Positions 18,756 to 26,872 of a DNA stretch of 64,000 nt are shown in pieces. The DNA lies in NCBI GenBank assembly GCA_027592275.1, contig JAQCKF010000001.1, positions 310,001 through 374,000 on the forward strand, given 5' to 3'. Position 1 is the first letter of the stretch. Each line of letters starts with the position of its first letter. The stretch is from Pseudomonadota bacterium (GTDB lineage: Bacteria; Pseudomonadota; Gammaproteobacteria; Pseudomonadales; Pseudohongiellaceae). Position numbers and translations under genes: made by a program. Under the pieces are notes generated by a model. It ran no database searches and was not told the DNA's origin. It saw nothing but the letters and a program-made list of their open reading frames with translations.

Positions 18756-19781
18756 ATGAAAAAAGCAATAATAACGTTCCCACGACTTACAGTGCTGGCA
18801 GTTGCCTGTGCCTTTTCCACGATGGCCTTAGCCGCCGACGACTATATCACTCCGCGCACTGAGTGGGGCCAGCCCGATTTACAGGGGGTCTGGAACTTTT
18901 CTTCCAACACACCCATGCAGCGTGCATCTCGCTTCGGCGATCGTCAGTTCCTTACACCCGAGGAAGTCAGAGAAATCGCTGAACAGCGAGCTGCAAGAGA
19001 TGCCTCGAACGATGGTGCGATAGCAGTTGAGGGTGTCGATGGTTCCTACAACGATTTCTGGGTCGAGAATGCCGGTATTGGCGGTAATATGCGCACCTCG
19101 CATATTGTCTATCCGGTAAATGGCAAACTTCCAGCTCTTAGAGAGGGTGCAATAGCGAACCAAGGAGTATACGGCGGAGATACAACTGGCGAGTCGCGCC
19201 CGGTACGAATCTCAGCTGGTGGTATTGGCACCGATGGTCCAGAGGATCGCGGGCTTTCAGAACGTTGCCTAATAGGCTTCAATTCGGGACCTCCCTTTAT
19301 ACCGAGTCTGTACAATAATAATGTGCAAATTTTTCAGACGAAAGATACGGCGGTCATCCTCACAGAAATGATTCACGATGCACGTGTAGTTCCTCTTGTC
19401 GACACGCCTAGCGAGATCGGCTCACTTAACGATGACGTGCGACTCTGGATGGGAGATTCGCGCGGGTATTGGGAAGGCGACACACTTGTTGTCCAGACGC
19501 GAAACTTCAATGGCTTGGCTTCGAGTTTTGGCCAGGCCGGAACATCGCAAGATAAAGTGCTCACGGAGCGTTTCACTCGCAGAGGCACTTACACGGTAGA
19601 TTACGAGTTCACTGTCGATGACCCTTCAACCTATACCGACAAATTTACCGCCATTGTGCCCATGACCAAAGTAGCAGGTCTGCTCTACGAGTATGCTTGC
19701 CACGAAGGTAACTATGGCATGGTGAACATATTGCGCGGTGCAAGAGTGCAAGACGCATTAGCGGAATCCGAAGCACAATAA
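18756..19781 (+). CDS. Conserved secreted protein of unknown function (RGYWEGDTLV family)
   Basis: Exported protein with signal peptide MKKAIITFPRLTVLAVACAF, cleaved near ALA-AD. The ATG at 18756 is chosen over a GTG at 18729 because the Lys-rich signal start fits. Family landmarks in order: EWGQPDLQGVWNFSSNTP, GPEDRGLSERCL, EMIHDARVVPL, GDSRGYWEGDTLVVQTRNF, YEFTVDDPSTYTDK and YEYACHEGNYGM. Two conserved Cys (ERCL and YACH) could form a disulfide. Copies lie at 2 (partial), 20615 and 36713. I know such proteins only as unannotated families common in Gammaproteobacteria and Acidobacteria. A terminator follows directly. Confidence 0.85.
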   Translation: MKKAIITFPRLTVLAVACAFSTMALAADDYITPRTEWGQPDLQGVWNFSSNTPMQRASRFGDRQFLTPEEVREIAEQRAARDASNDGAIAVEGVDGSYNDFWVENAGIGGNMRTSHIVYPVNGKLPALREGAIANQGVYGGDTTGESRPVRISAGGIGTDGPEDRGLSERCLIGFNSGPPFIPSLYNNNVQIFQTKDTAVILTEMIHDARVVPLVDTPSEIGSLNDDVRLWMGDSRGYWEGDTLVVQTRNFNGLASSFGQAGTSQDKVLTERFTRRGTYTVDYEFTVDDPSTYTDKFTAIVPMTKVAGLLYEYACHEGNYGMVNILRGARVQDALAESEAQ

Positions 19782-19802
19782 TAAACTAATTTGGGAGAGA
19801 CT

Positions 19803-19842
19803 AATGGGGTTTTGAGTAGTAGCTACTCTGGCCCCATTTTTG
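19803..19842 (+). terminator. Rho-independent terminator
   Basis: AATGGGG (19803-19809) pairs with CCCCATT (19832-19838), and an inner GAGTAG/CTACTC stem closes a 3-nt loop; the structure runs into TTTTTGTTT. It ends the transcript of the secreted protein gene at 18756. Confidence 0.85.
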
Positions 19843-19883
19843 TTTGAACAGCAAGTACGCAACACAACCAATTAGAGATTGTT

Positions 19884-20402
19884 ATGAAATTATTTAGAAG
19901 ATCAGTCATCATAGTAATTTGTCTGCTACTGATTCCAATCGCGGCAGTCGCCACTGCCGGTGCCAAGCAACGATTTGAGGACGGCCCCAATCGCGTCTTC
20001 TCGGGCGGAGCGCTTGTAGCCGGTGAGCTGCATTCAGGTCCCGACCCGGATTGGGGTTTCGTAAGCGAGATTCCAACAATAGAGATGCAGTTGCTTGATC
20101 CTGCGCAATCTCGCCGCATCTGGATTGCCGAGTATGAGAATAGGATCTACATCTGGTCGGGCTACATGGGTAATCCAATCGGACGAATCTGGAAGCAGTG
20201 GCCGAAGCAGGCTGAACGCGATGGCCGTGCGGTAATTCGCATCAATGGTGTGCGTTATGAGCGTCAACTACAACGCATACAGTCGGGCGATGTGCTCGAT
20301 GGGTTGACTGCTACTATAACGGGGAAGTATCCGTCCGCGACGACTCGTGCCGCGGTCGAAGCAGGCGATGTGTGGGTATTCGAAGCAGCGCCTCGCAGTT
20401 AG
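19884..20402 (+). CDS. Exported hypothetical protein, possibly split-barrel-like
   Basis: A 172-residue protein with an N-terminal hydrophobic segment (residues 8-25), either signal or anchor. The central part (SRRIWIAEYENRIYIWSGY, then GRIWKQWPKQ and GRAVIRINGVRYERQLQRI) loosely recalls the pyridoxamine-oxidase/F420-type split barrel and the protein at 33434, which also has an N-terminal membrane segment. This relation is weak and by eye. It is followed by a very small membrane ORF at 20460 and a secreted-family gene at 20615, in one direction. Confidence 0.6.
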   Translation: MKLFRRSVIIVICLLLIPIAAVATAGAKQRFEDGPNRVFSGGALVAGELHSGPDPDWGFVSEIPTIEMQLLDPAQSRRIWIAEYENRIYIWSGYMGNPIGRIWKQWPKQAERDGRAVIRINGVRYERQLQRIQSGDVLDGLTATITGKYPSATTRAAVEAGDVWVFEAAPRS

Positions 20403-20459
20403 AAAGGGAAATAAAATAGACGCAGATAGTGGTTAGATAATTCCCTAAGGATTTGGAAC

Positions 20460-20588
20460 ATGAAAAACTTTTACATTTTTACCGCGGTCGCTGTTGTAGT
20501 TACGGTTCTTGTCGTGCTATTTGTACCCGGTGTTGATGATTATGTGGAGCGTACTTTCCAGGTATATCTGGGCCGCGCCGCGCGTTAG
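20460..20588 (+). CDS. Small single-pass membrane protein, 42 aa
   Basis: An ATG at 20460 preceded by TAAGGA opens a 42-residue frame ending at TAG 20586-20588. It reads MKNFYIFTAVAVVVTVLVVL and continues with FVPGVDDYVERTF. One strong transmembrane helix (residues 5-23) and a short polar tail are seen. The next gene starts 26 bp later with its own GGAGG site. Good ribosome site, helix and tight spacing argue that it is real. Function unknown. Confidence 0.6.
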   Translation: MKNFYIFTAVAVVVTVLVVLFVPGVDDYVERTFQVYLGRAAR

Positions 20589-20614
20589 ACACTATTTTTA
20601 CGGAGGTAGGAGCT

Positions 20615-21610
20615 ATGATGATTAATTCAATTCAGCTCAAACTGACTCCAACAAAGATTCTAAGCCAGCTAGTTTTCGCAGTGGCTTGTTGCAGTTCTGC
20701 TGTTGCTCAGTCTGATTGGACACCAAATATTCTCGCCGATGGGCAACCTGATATCGGTGGTATGTGGAATAACGTAGGAGCTACGGCGACACCTCTGGAG
20801 TTGCCGGAACAATTTCAGGGGCGCGAGCCCACTCAGGAAGAAATTGCCGATCTTATAAGGACAAGAGACGAAGCCAGAAAATCAGACACCTGGACCGGGT
20901 TCGAGGATAGCAGTGGAGTGGGTGCCTACGAAAACTATTGGTTCGATTGGTACTGGTCTGATGCGGTTGCCGATGCACCAGCTCTGATCGTGGAGCCGCG
21001 TAGCGGAGTTCGTCCCGCCTTAACAGAAAAAGCGAAAGCGATTGTCGCCTTCAACGTCGAACATGAACATGATTCCGCAGGCAATGTGGAATCGGGTGAC
21101 CGGTGTCTCTCTCGTGGTGTATTCGGGATGATGATGCCTACCGCCTATAATAATGGGAAACTCATTGTGCAGGCGCCTGGCTACGTCGTTATCCATAGCG
21201 AAATGATTCACAACGCTCGCATCATTCCCATAGATGGAGGTCCGCATCTACACGAAAACATTTCTCAGGTAGAAGGTGATCCTCGAGGTCACTGGCGTGG
21301 CAATACACTGTATGTAGAATCAACAAACTTTGACTACGTGGGCAATATGCGCGCCCCGGGTACGCCGGGTCCTGGTAATGCTCCACAACATCCTGGCCGT
21401 AAGATGTTAGAGACATTTGCCATAGTGGATGAAAACACGCTGCGCTACACATTGACCGTAGATGATCCTGAAACCTATTCTGAGCCTTGGACCGTAGCTT
21501 TTCCTTACGCTCGCGATAGTGAATACACCCAGTACGAGTATGCGTGCCATGAGGGAAACTACGCTATGGAGAGTCGCTTAAGCGGCGCTAGAGTGCAGGA
21601 AAAGGATTAA
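20615..21610 (+). CDS. Conserved secreted protein of unknown function (RGYWEGDTLV family)
   Basis: Paralogue of the proteins at 2, 18756 and 36713. The signal peptide runs to about AVA-QS. Landmarks: DGQPDIGGMWNN, GDRCLSRGVFG, EMIHNARIIPI, GDPRGHWRGNTLYVESTNF, YTLTVDDPETYSEPW and YEYACHEGNYAM. It is more divergent than the other copies, with His in place of Tyr in the RG(Y/H)W motif. A strong GGAGG ribosome site precedes the ATG. Function unknown. Confidence 0.85.
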   Translation: MMINSIQLKLTPTKILSQLVFAVACCSSAVAQSDWTPNILADGQPDIGGMWNNVGATATPLELPEQFQGREPTQEEIADLIRTRDEARKSDTWTGFEDSSGVGAYENYWFDWYWSDAVADAPALIVEPRSGVRPALTEKAKAIVAFNVEHEHDSAGNVESGDRCLSRGVFGMMMPTAYNNGKLIVQAPGYVVIHSEMIHNARIIPIDGGPHLHENISQVEGDPRGHWRGNTLYVESTNFDYVGNMRAPGTPGPGNAPQHPGRKMLETFAIVDENTLRYTLTVDDPETYSEPWTVAFPYARDSEYTQYEYACHEGNYAMESRLSGARVQEKD

Positions 21611-21707
21611 ACCTTTTGTGGCTTTAACGAAGTATATCTGGTGTGAAAAATTCCCTATACCACTTGGCGTTGCGCGGCTGGGTAGCTAGAACGTTTTCGA
21701 GGGCATT

Positions 21708-21757
21708 AAAAAAGGCTGAATTCACTAGAACTGGTTTAGAGTTTTAGTGGTTCAGCC
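21708..21757 (-). terminator. Rho-independent terminator for the TPR-like gene
   Basis: On the minus strand a long imperfect stem built on GGCTGAA (plus 21714-21720) and TTCAGCC (21751-21757), with inner CACTA/TAGTG and GAACT/AGTTTT pairing, runs into TTTTTT (complement of 21708-21713). It lies downstream of the minus-strand gene at 21796. Confidence 0.75.
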
Positions 21758-21795
21758 ATGGAGAGTAATTCGTTGTGAAGATTAGCCGCCAGAAA

Positions 21796-22284
21796 TTAGC
21801 TTCCAGCGATTAGGTTGGTGCTGATCAGGTCATAATTGATATTAGCGTTGCCGTCTTTCTCGTTTAGCGACAGAGCCATCTCGAGATCGACGTTAGCGCC
21901 GTCGGTATCTCCGGACATAACCTTAGCAACAGCCATGTTAGAGTAGACCGCCGCGAGAGCCACTTTCTCCTTCCTAAAGCCGAGCTCTACAGAAAATTTT
22001 GACTTCTCAAGTGCGCTGTTGCAACTAGTGATAGCCGCGTCGTATTCTTCGAGAAGAATCTGAGCGACGCACAGGTTGTTTGCTTCAAAGTAATCCATGT
22101 TCTCGAGACTGCGTGATGCGAAAGTAGTTTTCGCTTCTGTGAGGTCTTTTTTTAGAAGTGCCTGAAATCCGAGAGTGTCGCTGAATGCAGTTAAGCGATA
22201 ATCAGCTAGTGCGCCGGAAGTTGCGAACGAAGAAGCCAGTGTAAGTGCAAGTAATGCTAGTTTAGAATGTGAAAAGTATTTCAT
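21796..22284 (-). CDS. Exported TPR-like protein
   Basis: A 162-residue exported protein with a signal peptide (MKYFSHSKLALLALTLASSF, cleavage near ALA-DY). The mature part is helical with TPR-like spacing: DTLGFQALLKKDLTEAKTTF, then NNLCVAQILLEEYDAAITSC, then YSNMAVAKVMSGDTDGANVD with LEMALSLNEKDGNANINY. Tetratricopeptide repeats mediate protein contacts. One Cys pair (NNLC, TSC) could form a disulfide. It is monocistronic with its own terminator. Confidence 0.72.
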   Translation of the reverse strand: MKYFSHSKLALLALTLASSFATSGALADYRLTAFSDTLGFQALLKKDLTEAKTTFASRSLENMDYFEANNLCVAQILLEEYDAAITSCNSALEKSKFSVELGFRKEKVALAAVYSNMAVAKVMSGDTDGANVDLEMALSLNEKDGNANINYDLISTNLIAGS

Positions 22285-22510
22285 GATTGATCCTTGTGAT
22301 TCGTTAGATACAGTAGTTAGGTTTTAAAATAAAAAAACAAACTGGCTGAAATTTATTTTGTGCTTAAATGTTTTCTAACATTACTAACCCAGCAGCGATT
22401 AAGAAGAGCGTTAGATTTTTGAAGCCGCCTGTTTTTCGATTTGTGTCTATAGTAAGGATCGAGCCGTGTGCTGACAAAGTATGCTTCCTAATGTAACGGG
22501 TGAAATAATT

Positions 22511-23407
22511 TCACTTACATTCGAGTTGCTGCGGGTTAAAAGTTTTGATTAACCAGTGCCAGAAAACCAAGGAAATTTTCCTGTTGCTGTTTCCATTTAA
22601 AATTAGCCAATAGTAATCTTCTGTAACGAGATGGGATTCGTGTAGTGCTACTAGCGAACCAGAATCAAACCAATCCTGACTTACCGGCAGTGGCATGAGC
22701 GCAATGCCTACACTCTTTTCCGCAGCCCGCGACAGAGCAAACATGCTATCGACATAGATTATTTTCTTGGGCCGTAGACCTACCACACCCGCATTCTCCG
22801 CCCATTGCTCCCAGGCATTTGGTCTGGCCTTGTGCAAAAGAATCGTCGCCTTTTTGATGGCAGCAAGTTCGGTAATCCCTTCCAACTCCCATTTTTTCTT
22901 CTGCTCAAGACTGCACGCTGGGATATAACGAATAGGGAACAATTTAGCGACCTTGATAGCGCTCGGTGTCTTGCGCGAAAGCACGATATTAATGTCAGCG
23001 GCCGGATTTGGATCATCGGTTATACCTAGCCCTTCGATCCGTAGGTCGATATCGGGATAGGCTTCAGAGAATTCATTCATGCGCGGCATAAGTAGCTCGC
23101 TAGCGAAGAACTCCGGCATCTGTACGAGTAGCGGGTAGCGTGTATTCTGCTTGCGAATCTTCGTAGTCGCATCGTCGATTGCTCTTAGATACGGATTAAT
23201 CTCCTTGTATAAATGAGAGCCATCTTGAGTCAGTGAGATCGATCGAGTGAGCCGCTTGAACAGTTTGGTACCTAGATCTTCCTCTAAATCGCTGATCTGA
23301 TGACTCACAGCACTAGGTGTAAGGCTAAGTTCATTAGCGGCTTTCTTGAAACTAAGATGCTCGGCCGCCGTACAAAATGTACGTAAGCCTTTGTGTTGGG
23401 TTTGCAT
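22511..23407 (-). CDS. LysR family transcriptional regulator (GcvA-like)
   Basis: DNA-binding regulator of 298 residues, normal for LysR proteins. The N-terminal winged helix-turn-helix is clear: LRTFCTAAEHLSFKKAANEL followed by SLTPSAVSHQISDLEEDLG and KLFKRLTRSISLT. The rest is a type-2 periplasmic-binding-like effector domain with LLVQMPEFFASELLMPRM at its start, typical of the GcvA group. Nested inverted repeats at 23515-23545, about 110-140 bp upstream, are candidate operators. The target genes are not evident; the divergent neighbour is the gene at 23840. Confidence 0.93.
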   Translation of the reverse strand: MQTQHKGLRTFCTAAEHLSFKKAANELSLTPSAVSHQISDLEEDLGTKLFKRLTRSISLTQDGSHLYKEINPYLRAIDDATTKIRKQNTRYPLLVQMPEFFASELLMPRMNEFSEAYPDIDLRIEGLGITDDPNPAADINIVLSRKTPSAIKVAKLFPIRYIPACSLEQKKKWELEGITELAAIKKATILLHKARPNAWEQWAENAGVVGLRPKKIIYVDSMFALSRAAEKSVGIALMPLPVSQDWFDSGSLVALHESHLVTEDYYWLILNGNSNRKISLVFWHWLIKTFNPQQLECK

Positions 23408-23514
23408 TGGGTATTATTCCTAAATGGGCTTCCGTAATTGAGTGGAAAAGATTCTGGATCCATAGAATCAGTTCGCAGTAGTGCATCAACAGAAGCAATA
23501 CTTCGTAATTTGCA

Positions 23515-23545
23515 ATCCTTGTGCCAATAGCAAGGATCATTGGCA
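23515..23545. promoter_or_regulatory. Interlocked inverted repeats upstream of the LysR gene
   Basis: Two perfect 7-bp dyads overlap: ATCCTTG (23515-23521) with CAAGGAT (23531-23537), and TGCCAAT (23522-23528) with ATTGGCA (23539-23545). They sit in the 432-bp divergent region between the LysR gene and the gene at 23840. Interleaved dyads suit a LysR tetramer site or another regulator. The rest of the region (23408-23839) shows no credible gene; an ORF at 23540-23794 lacks a proper start. Confidence 0.45.
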
Positions 23546-23839
23546 GCGGCGACTCTAAGCGCTTTGCTTCAGCTGGAAGCGTCTGGGGATTGCCTCCAGC
23601 CCGCTATATATGAGTTTAACTGGCGAACATTGCAGTATCTTGAATCAGCAGTAATTTGCGAAATAGACTGGTGCATCGCCACATCGGCGGGCTATTTTGT
23701 GCACATTACTGTGCCAGCGCACCACGCTAGAGCATGTGAGTTGCTTCTGCTCTACATAGACATGACCCTATTGCTAGGCCGGAATCTGTTGTAATCTTGG
23801 CGTCGAATATTTGAAACAAAAGTTGTAAAACCTATCACT

Positions 23840-24493
23840 ATGAACAAATTATCAGGCTTATGGCTGAGCGCTGGGCTCGCAATAGGTCAACTGGCCTATG
23901 CTGCAGAAGGTGATTGTCAGCCTTTACCGGACGCCGAGGGCGATGTTCTCGTGGCATTGATTTCAGGCAGTGATGCGAACGCGCTGCTACACATCTATTT
24001 TGCTGACGACGAAGTCTGCACCTCCCAAAGCGGAGCGCTCAAGTTCGACATCACATCATCCATTAACTTCCATGTTAGTGCTGACCTGGATGAGCTTGCG
24101 GTTCAGGGTGTAGTGGAGGGTTTTGAGACATGGCTGCGTGTCGATAGTAAATACAGCGGAGAGTTATTGCTGGATAGAGCCACAGCCGAAGGCTTAGATC
24201 TCACCGCCGCCGAGTTTCTCGGTGACAATTCTCAGCTTGAGGCCGCGGATTTCTTCATTGAGTATGTCGGCACCTTTGAGATTGGCGAAATAGCACTGCG
24301 CAACGTGGAGACAAATATTCCTCTATTGGAAGCTCCCTATGATCACTACATAGATCGAGACTCCAAGCCTGAAATGCCTGCTCCTGAGGTGGAATTCCTG
24401 ACAGTGGGTTCGATAGGAGCCGCAATATTGGAGGAATTAGTCATAACCCTGGATATCGCCAACCACCAGATGACTATGACGGAAGCTAGGTAA
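23840..24493 (+). CDS. Exported retropepsin-like protein with altered active site
   Basis: A 217-residue protein with a signal peptide ending near AYA-AE. The second half follows the layout of bacterial retropepsin-like aspartic proteases: WLRVDSKYSGELLLDRATAEGLDL in place of the usual DTGAS segment, then FEIGEIALRNVETNIPLL, then VGSIGAAILEELVITLDIANHQMTM, matching the GxLGxxxLxxxxxxxD ending of the fold. The catalytic Asp (D102) is kept but the following pair is Ser-Lys and not Thr/Ser-Gly, so activity is doubtful. The assignment is by pattern and moderately sure. Confidence 0.6.
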   Translation: MNKLSGLWLSAGLAIGQLAYAAEGDCQPLPDAEGDVLVALISGSDANALLHIYFADDEVCTSQSGALKFDITSSINFHVSADLDELAVQGVVEGFETWLRVDSKYSGELLLDRATAEGLDLTAAEFLGDNSQLEAADFFIEYVGTFEIGEIALRNVETNIPLLEAPYDHYIDRDSKPEMPAPEVEFLTVGSIGAAILEELVITLDIANHQMTMTEAR

Positions 24494-24524
24494 ACCGTTA
24501 TCCTGTAGCCAACACTTATCCGTA

Positions 24525-24570
24525 AATCACGAATCACGAATCACAAAAAACAATCACCAAAAACAATCAT
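24525..24570. repeat. Short A/C-rich direct repeats in the leader of the SRPBCC gene
   Basis: A unit AATCACG is repeated (24525-24544: AATCACGAATCACGAATCAC), followed by two copies of AAAAACAATCA (near 24546-24556 and 24559-24569). This low-complexity stretch ends 17 bp before the ATG at 24587, just ahead of its AAAAGGAAA ribosome site. Confidence 0.7.
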
Positions 24571-24586
24571 AGAAAAGGAAACACGC

Positions 24587-25075
24587 ATGAAACGTTTGAT
24601 TTTGATACTACTTGCACTACCCAGTCTTATCGCCTCGACAGCATTTGCACAGGAATATGTCGCGATCGAGATGGAGATCGATGTCGATAAGTCTGCCACG
24701 GAAGTCTGGTCCAAGGTCGGTGGCTACTGCGATATTAGCGAATGGCTTGGTCTCCCGTGCGAGATCACTGCAGGTGATGGCGCTCTAGGTACGGTTCGTT
24801 CGCTATTAGGCGGCAGAATTCTCGAGATCCTCGTTGCTGAGACTGAGTTGTCCTATGGCTACACACAGCCGGCACCGGAAGATGGATTCTATGATCACTA
24901 CCATGGCTTCCTTGAAGCACGACCTACAGGCGCGAACAGCTCCAAGCTGTTGTACACGCTGATGTTGGATGTGTCGAACTTGGAAGATCAGGCAGCGAAG
25001 GATGCGAATGTTGCCCAACGACGTGGTATGTTCGAAGGAGCACTAGTTGCGATGAAGGAATTGGCTGAAAAATAA
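24587..25075 (+). CDS. Exported SRPBCC (START-like) family protein
   Basis: A 162-residue protein with a clear signal peptide (MKRLILILLALPSLIASTAF, cleavage AFA-QE). The mature part follows the polyketide-cyclase/SRPBCC helix-grip fold: VAIEMEIDVDKSATEVWSKV at the start, LLGGRILEILVAE and YGYTQPAP strands, and a long C-terminal helix MFEGALVAMKELAEK. Such domains bind hydrophobic ligands. Many bacterial members are cytoplasmic; this one is exported. A strong terminator follows. Confidence 0.82.
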   Translation: MKRLILILLALPSLIASTAFAQEYVAIEMEIDVDKSATEVWSKVGGYCDISEWLGLPCEITAGDGALGTVRSLLGGRILEILVAETELSYGYTQPAPEDGFYDHYHGFLEARPTGANSSKLLYTLMLDVSNLEDQAAKDANVAQRRGMFEGALVAMKELAEK

Positions 25076-25096
25076 GCTCTAGGTTTTCGAAGAAGA

Positions 25097-25131
25097 GGCG
25101 GAGGAGAGTGTACTCTCTCTCCGCCTTTTTT
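25097..25131 (+). terminator. Rho-independent terminator
   Basis: A GGCGGAGGAGAG / CTCTCTCCGCC hairpin closes on a short loop and is followed by TTTTTTG. It lies between convergent genes and ends the SRPBCC transcript. Confidence 0.85.
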
Positions 25132-25134
25132 GTT

Positions 25135-25743
25135 TTATAGCTCTTTAATTACTACTTTGCGAAAACGCAGTGCACCGCGACCCCATTGCAAGGCTATTGG
25201 ACCGCTTGAAAGTAGATCATCGTGTACATCTACTGTTCGCTTGCCATTGAGCTCTACTACCAAGTGATCACCGTCTAAAGTAATAACAAACACATTCCAA
25301 CTGTTCCCGGCTGTAGGTCTAGGCTCACCCACTGGAGCAATGTGAACTATTGCGCCGGTGCCGAATGAGGGATCGCCGCGCTGATCGAATACATTCGCCT
25401 CATAGCAGGTACGATCCGTGATCTGATCTGCATCCGCGCAGCGCATATAGATACCGCTATTGGAGTCGTTGCTTGCCCAGAATTCGACGCGCAAAGTGAA
25501 ATCGCTGTAACTCTCTTTGCTGACTAACCATGAGGCACCACTACCTTCAGTTGCCTGAATCGCATTGTGCTCGGCTGACCAATTCGCATCGCCGACGACA
25601 TTAAAATTCTCCATGCCCTGAGTACCATCGATCAGGGTTACCCAATCGTTGTCGGCAGCTATGGCTGAGGAGAAGGCCATAGTCGTAGAGAAGCACATCA
25701 ATACCAGTTTCATGATTCTTGAAATATTTACTAGTGATCGCAT
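25135..25743 (-). CDS. Exported DUF1080 (3-keto-disaccharide hydrolase-like) protein
   Basis: A LamG/concanavalin-like domain of the DUF1080 family (3-keto-disaccharide hydrolase, Pfam name), acting in the periplasm on glycosides. The signal region is MKLVLMCFSTTMAFSSAIA. Landmarks: WVTLIDGTQGMENFN, LVSKESYSDFTLRVEFW, NSGIYMRC, YEANVFDQRGDPSFGTGAIV, WNVFVITLDGDHLVVELNG and LQWGRGALRFRKVVIKEL. The ATG at 25743 follows AGGAAA and is chosen over 25767 and 25713. A keto-sugar role could connect with the PQQ sugar oxidation genes, but this is conjecture. Confidence 0.87.
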   Translation of the reverse strand: MRSLVNISRIMKLVLMCFSTTMAFSSAIAADNDWVTLIDGTQGMENFNVVGDANWSAEHNAIQATEGSGASWLVSKESYSDFTLRVEFWASNDSNSGIYMRCADADQITDRTCYEANVFDQRGDPSFGTGAIVHIAPVGEPRPTAGNSWNVFVITLDGDHLVVELNGKRTVDVHDDLLSSGPIALQWGRGALRFRKVVIKEL

Positions 25744-25900
25744 TTGTCGGTTTCCTAGATTGCACAATGTAGAAGATAGTTACGCGGTAAAGACAAAAAG
25801 TAATTCTCGTTAAGCCGTATCAAAGAGTCAGATTATTGGGCAATATCCCTGCAACGATTAACGGAGTTGTAAAAACACTCGCGGTCCAAATTCCGCTTCG

Positions 25901-26713
25901 TTAGGCAGCAATCAACTTCCTATACAGATGCCAGGTCGCGTGGCCCAACACCGGCAGGGTGACGGCAAGACCGATTAGAAAAACGGCGGCACCTAAGGTC
26001 ATAAATGCAACAACAATTACTCCCCATACTGTTAGCACCAGAGTATTCGACATAAACGCACGAATTGACACGCTCACGGCGGTGAAGGACGTGACTGGTT
26101 TGTCCAGGGTCAAGGGAAACGCAACAATCGAAAGTGCAATCGCAGCGAATGCAAATAATAGCCCAACGAAATTCCCATACGCTATAAGCGCTCCTCCGTG
26201 GCGGGTGTTGAAGAGTTGGTTGATAAAATCAGACATGGATTCGGGCATCGTCGATTCGAACAGGCTGAAGAAAATTAATTCGGCCATAAATAGCCAGCTC
26301 AAATAGAGCAAGGTCATTAGCAGGGTCAATGCCAGAATTGGCGCAAATGAGGACGTGTGAATGAAGTTGAAGGCGGAGCTCCAGCGCAGTTCTTGACCTA
26401 GTTCTCGCCGCCTGCTCATCGCAAAGAACGCAATGGCAACGATCGGTCCGATCAATGTAAAACCCGCTGCGACGGGGAAAAGTAGGTACCGCAGGTCTTG
26501 CCCAAAAGCAAACAGAGTGAATACAAGCGCGAATAGGGAGTAGAACAAAAATAGTAAAGGCACAGAGCTGGGCTTGGCGTTGTAGTCCTCATAGCCTTCT
26601 CTTAACGACTGAACAAGGTCCTTAAGCGTAATCTGGCGGACTTGAATGTCGCTTGAATGCAAGCGGATGTCTTCGAATGTTGATTCTTCGTCGCGATGCG
26701 TCAATTCAGCCAT
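25901..26713 (-). CDS. DUF2189 family inner-membrane protein
   Basis: Membrane protein of 270 residues with a polar N-terminus (about 55 residues) and roughly six transmembrane helices. The conserved start of the membrane part is QSLREGYEDYNAKPSSVPLL, and the end is TLPVLGHATWHLYRKLI, both typical of DUF2189. Function unknown; family members are common near respiratory genes in Proteobacteria. It has its own AGGAG site and lies 159 bp after the transglutaminase gene. Confidence 0.88.
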   Translation of the reverse strand: MAELTHRDEESTFEDIRLHSSDIQVRQITLKDLVQSLREGYEDYNAKPSSVPLLFLFYSLFALVFTLFAFGQDLRYLLFPVAAGFTLIGPIVAIAFFAMSRRRELGQELRWSSAFNFIHTSSFAPILALTLLMTLLYLSWLFMAELIFFSLFESTMPESMSDFINQLFNTRHGGALIAYGNFVGLLFAFAAIALSIVAFPLTLDKPVTSFTAVSVSIRAFMSNTLVLTVWGVIVVAFMTLGAAVFLIGLAVTLPVLGHATWHLYRKLIAA

Positions 26714-26872
26714 AGCGATACAGTCTCCTTTTACCGAAGCCCGCAGCTTAGAAGATTTCGTCCCTAAATTTCCGCTACTGCAGAGCGCATTGAGAAAAGC
26801 CTATCTGTGTCGACAGTCTACTCCCGTGCTGTTTGACAATACAAGTAGCAGTGTAATTCAAGGCTCAGAATA

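Noticed and set aside
23540..23794. 84-residue ORF in the LysR divergent region
   Set aside because: Starts at a TTG without ribosome site inside a dyad, has unusual composition (many Leu/Cys/Trp) and no recognisable motif; more likely noncoding.
24525..24570. CRISPR-like array
   Set aside because: The repeats are 7-11 bp, adjacent and without unique spacers.
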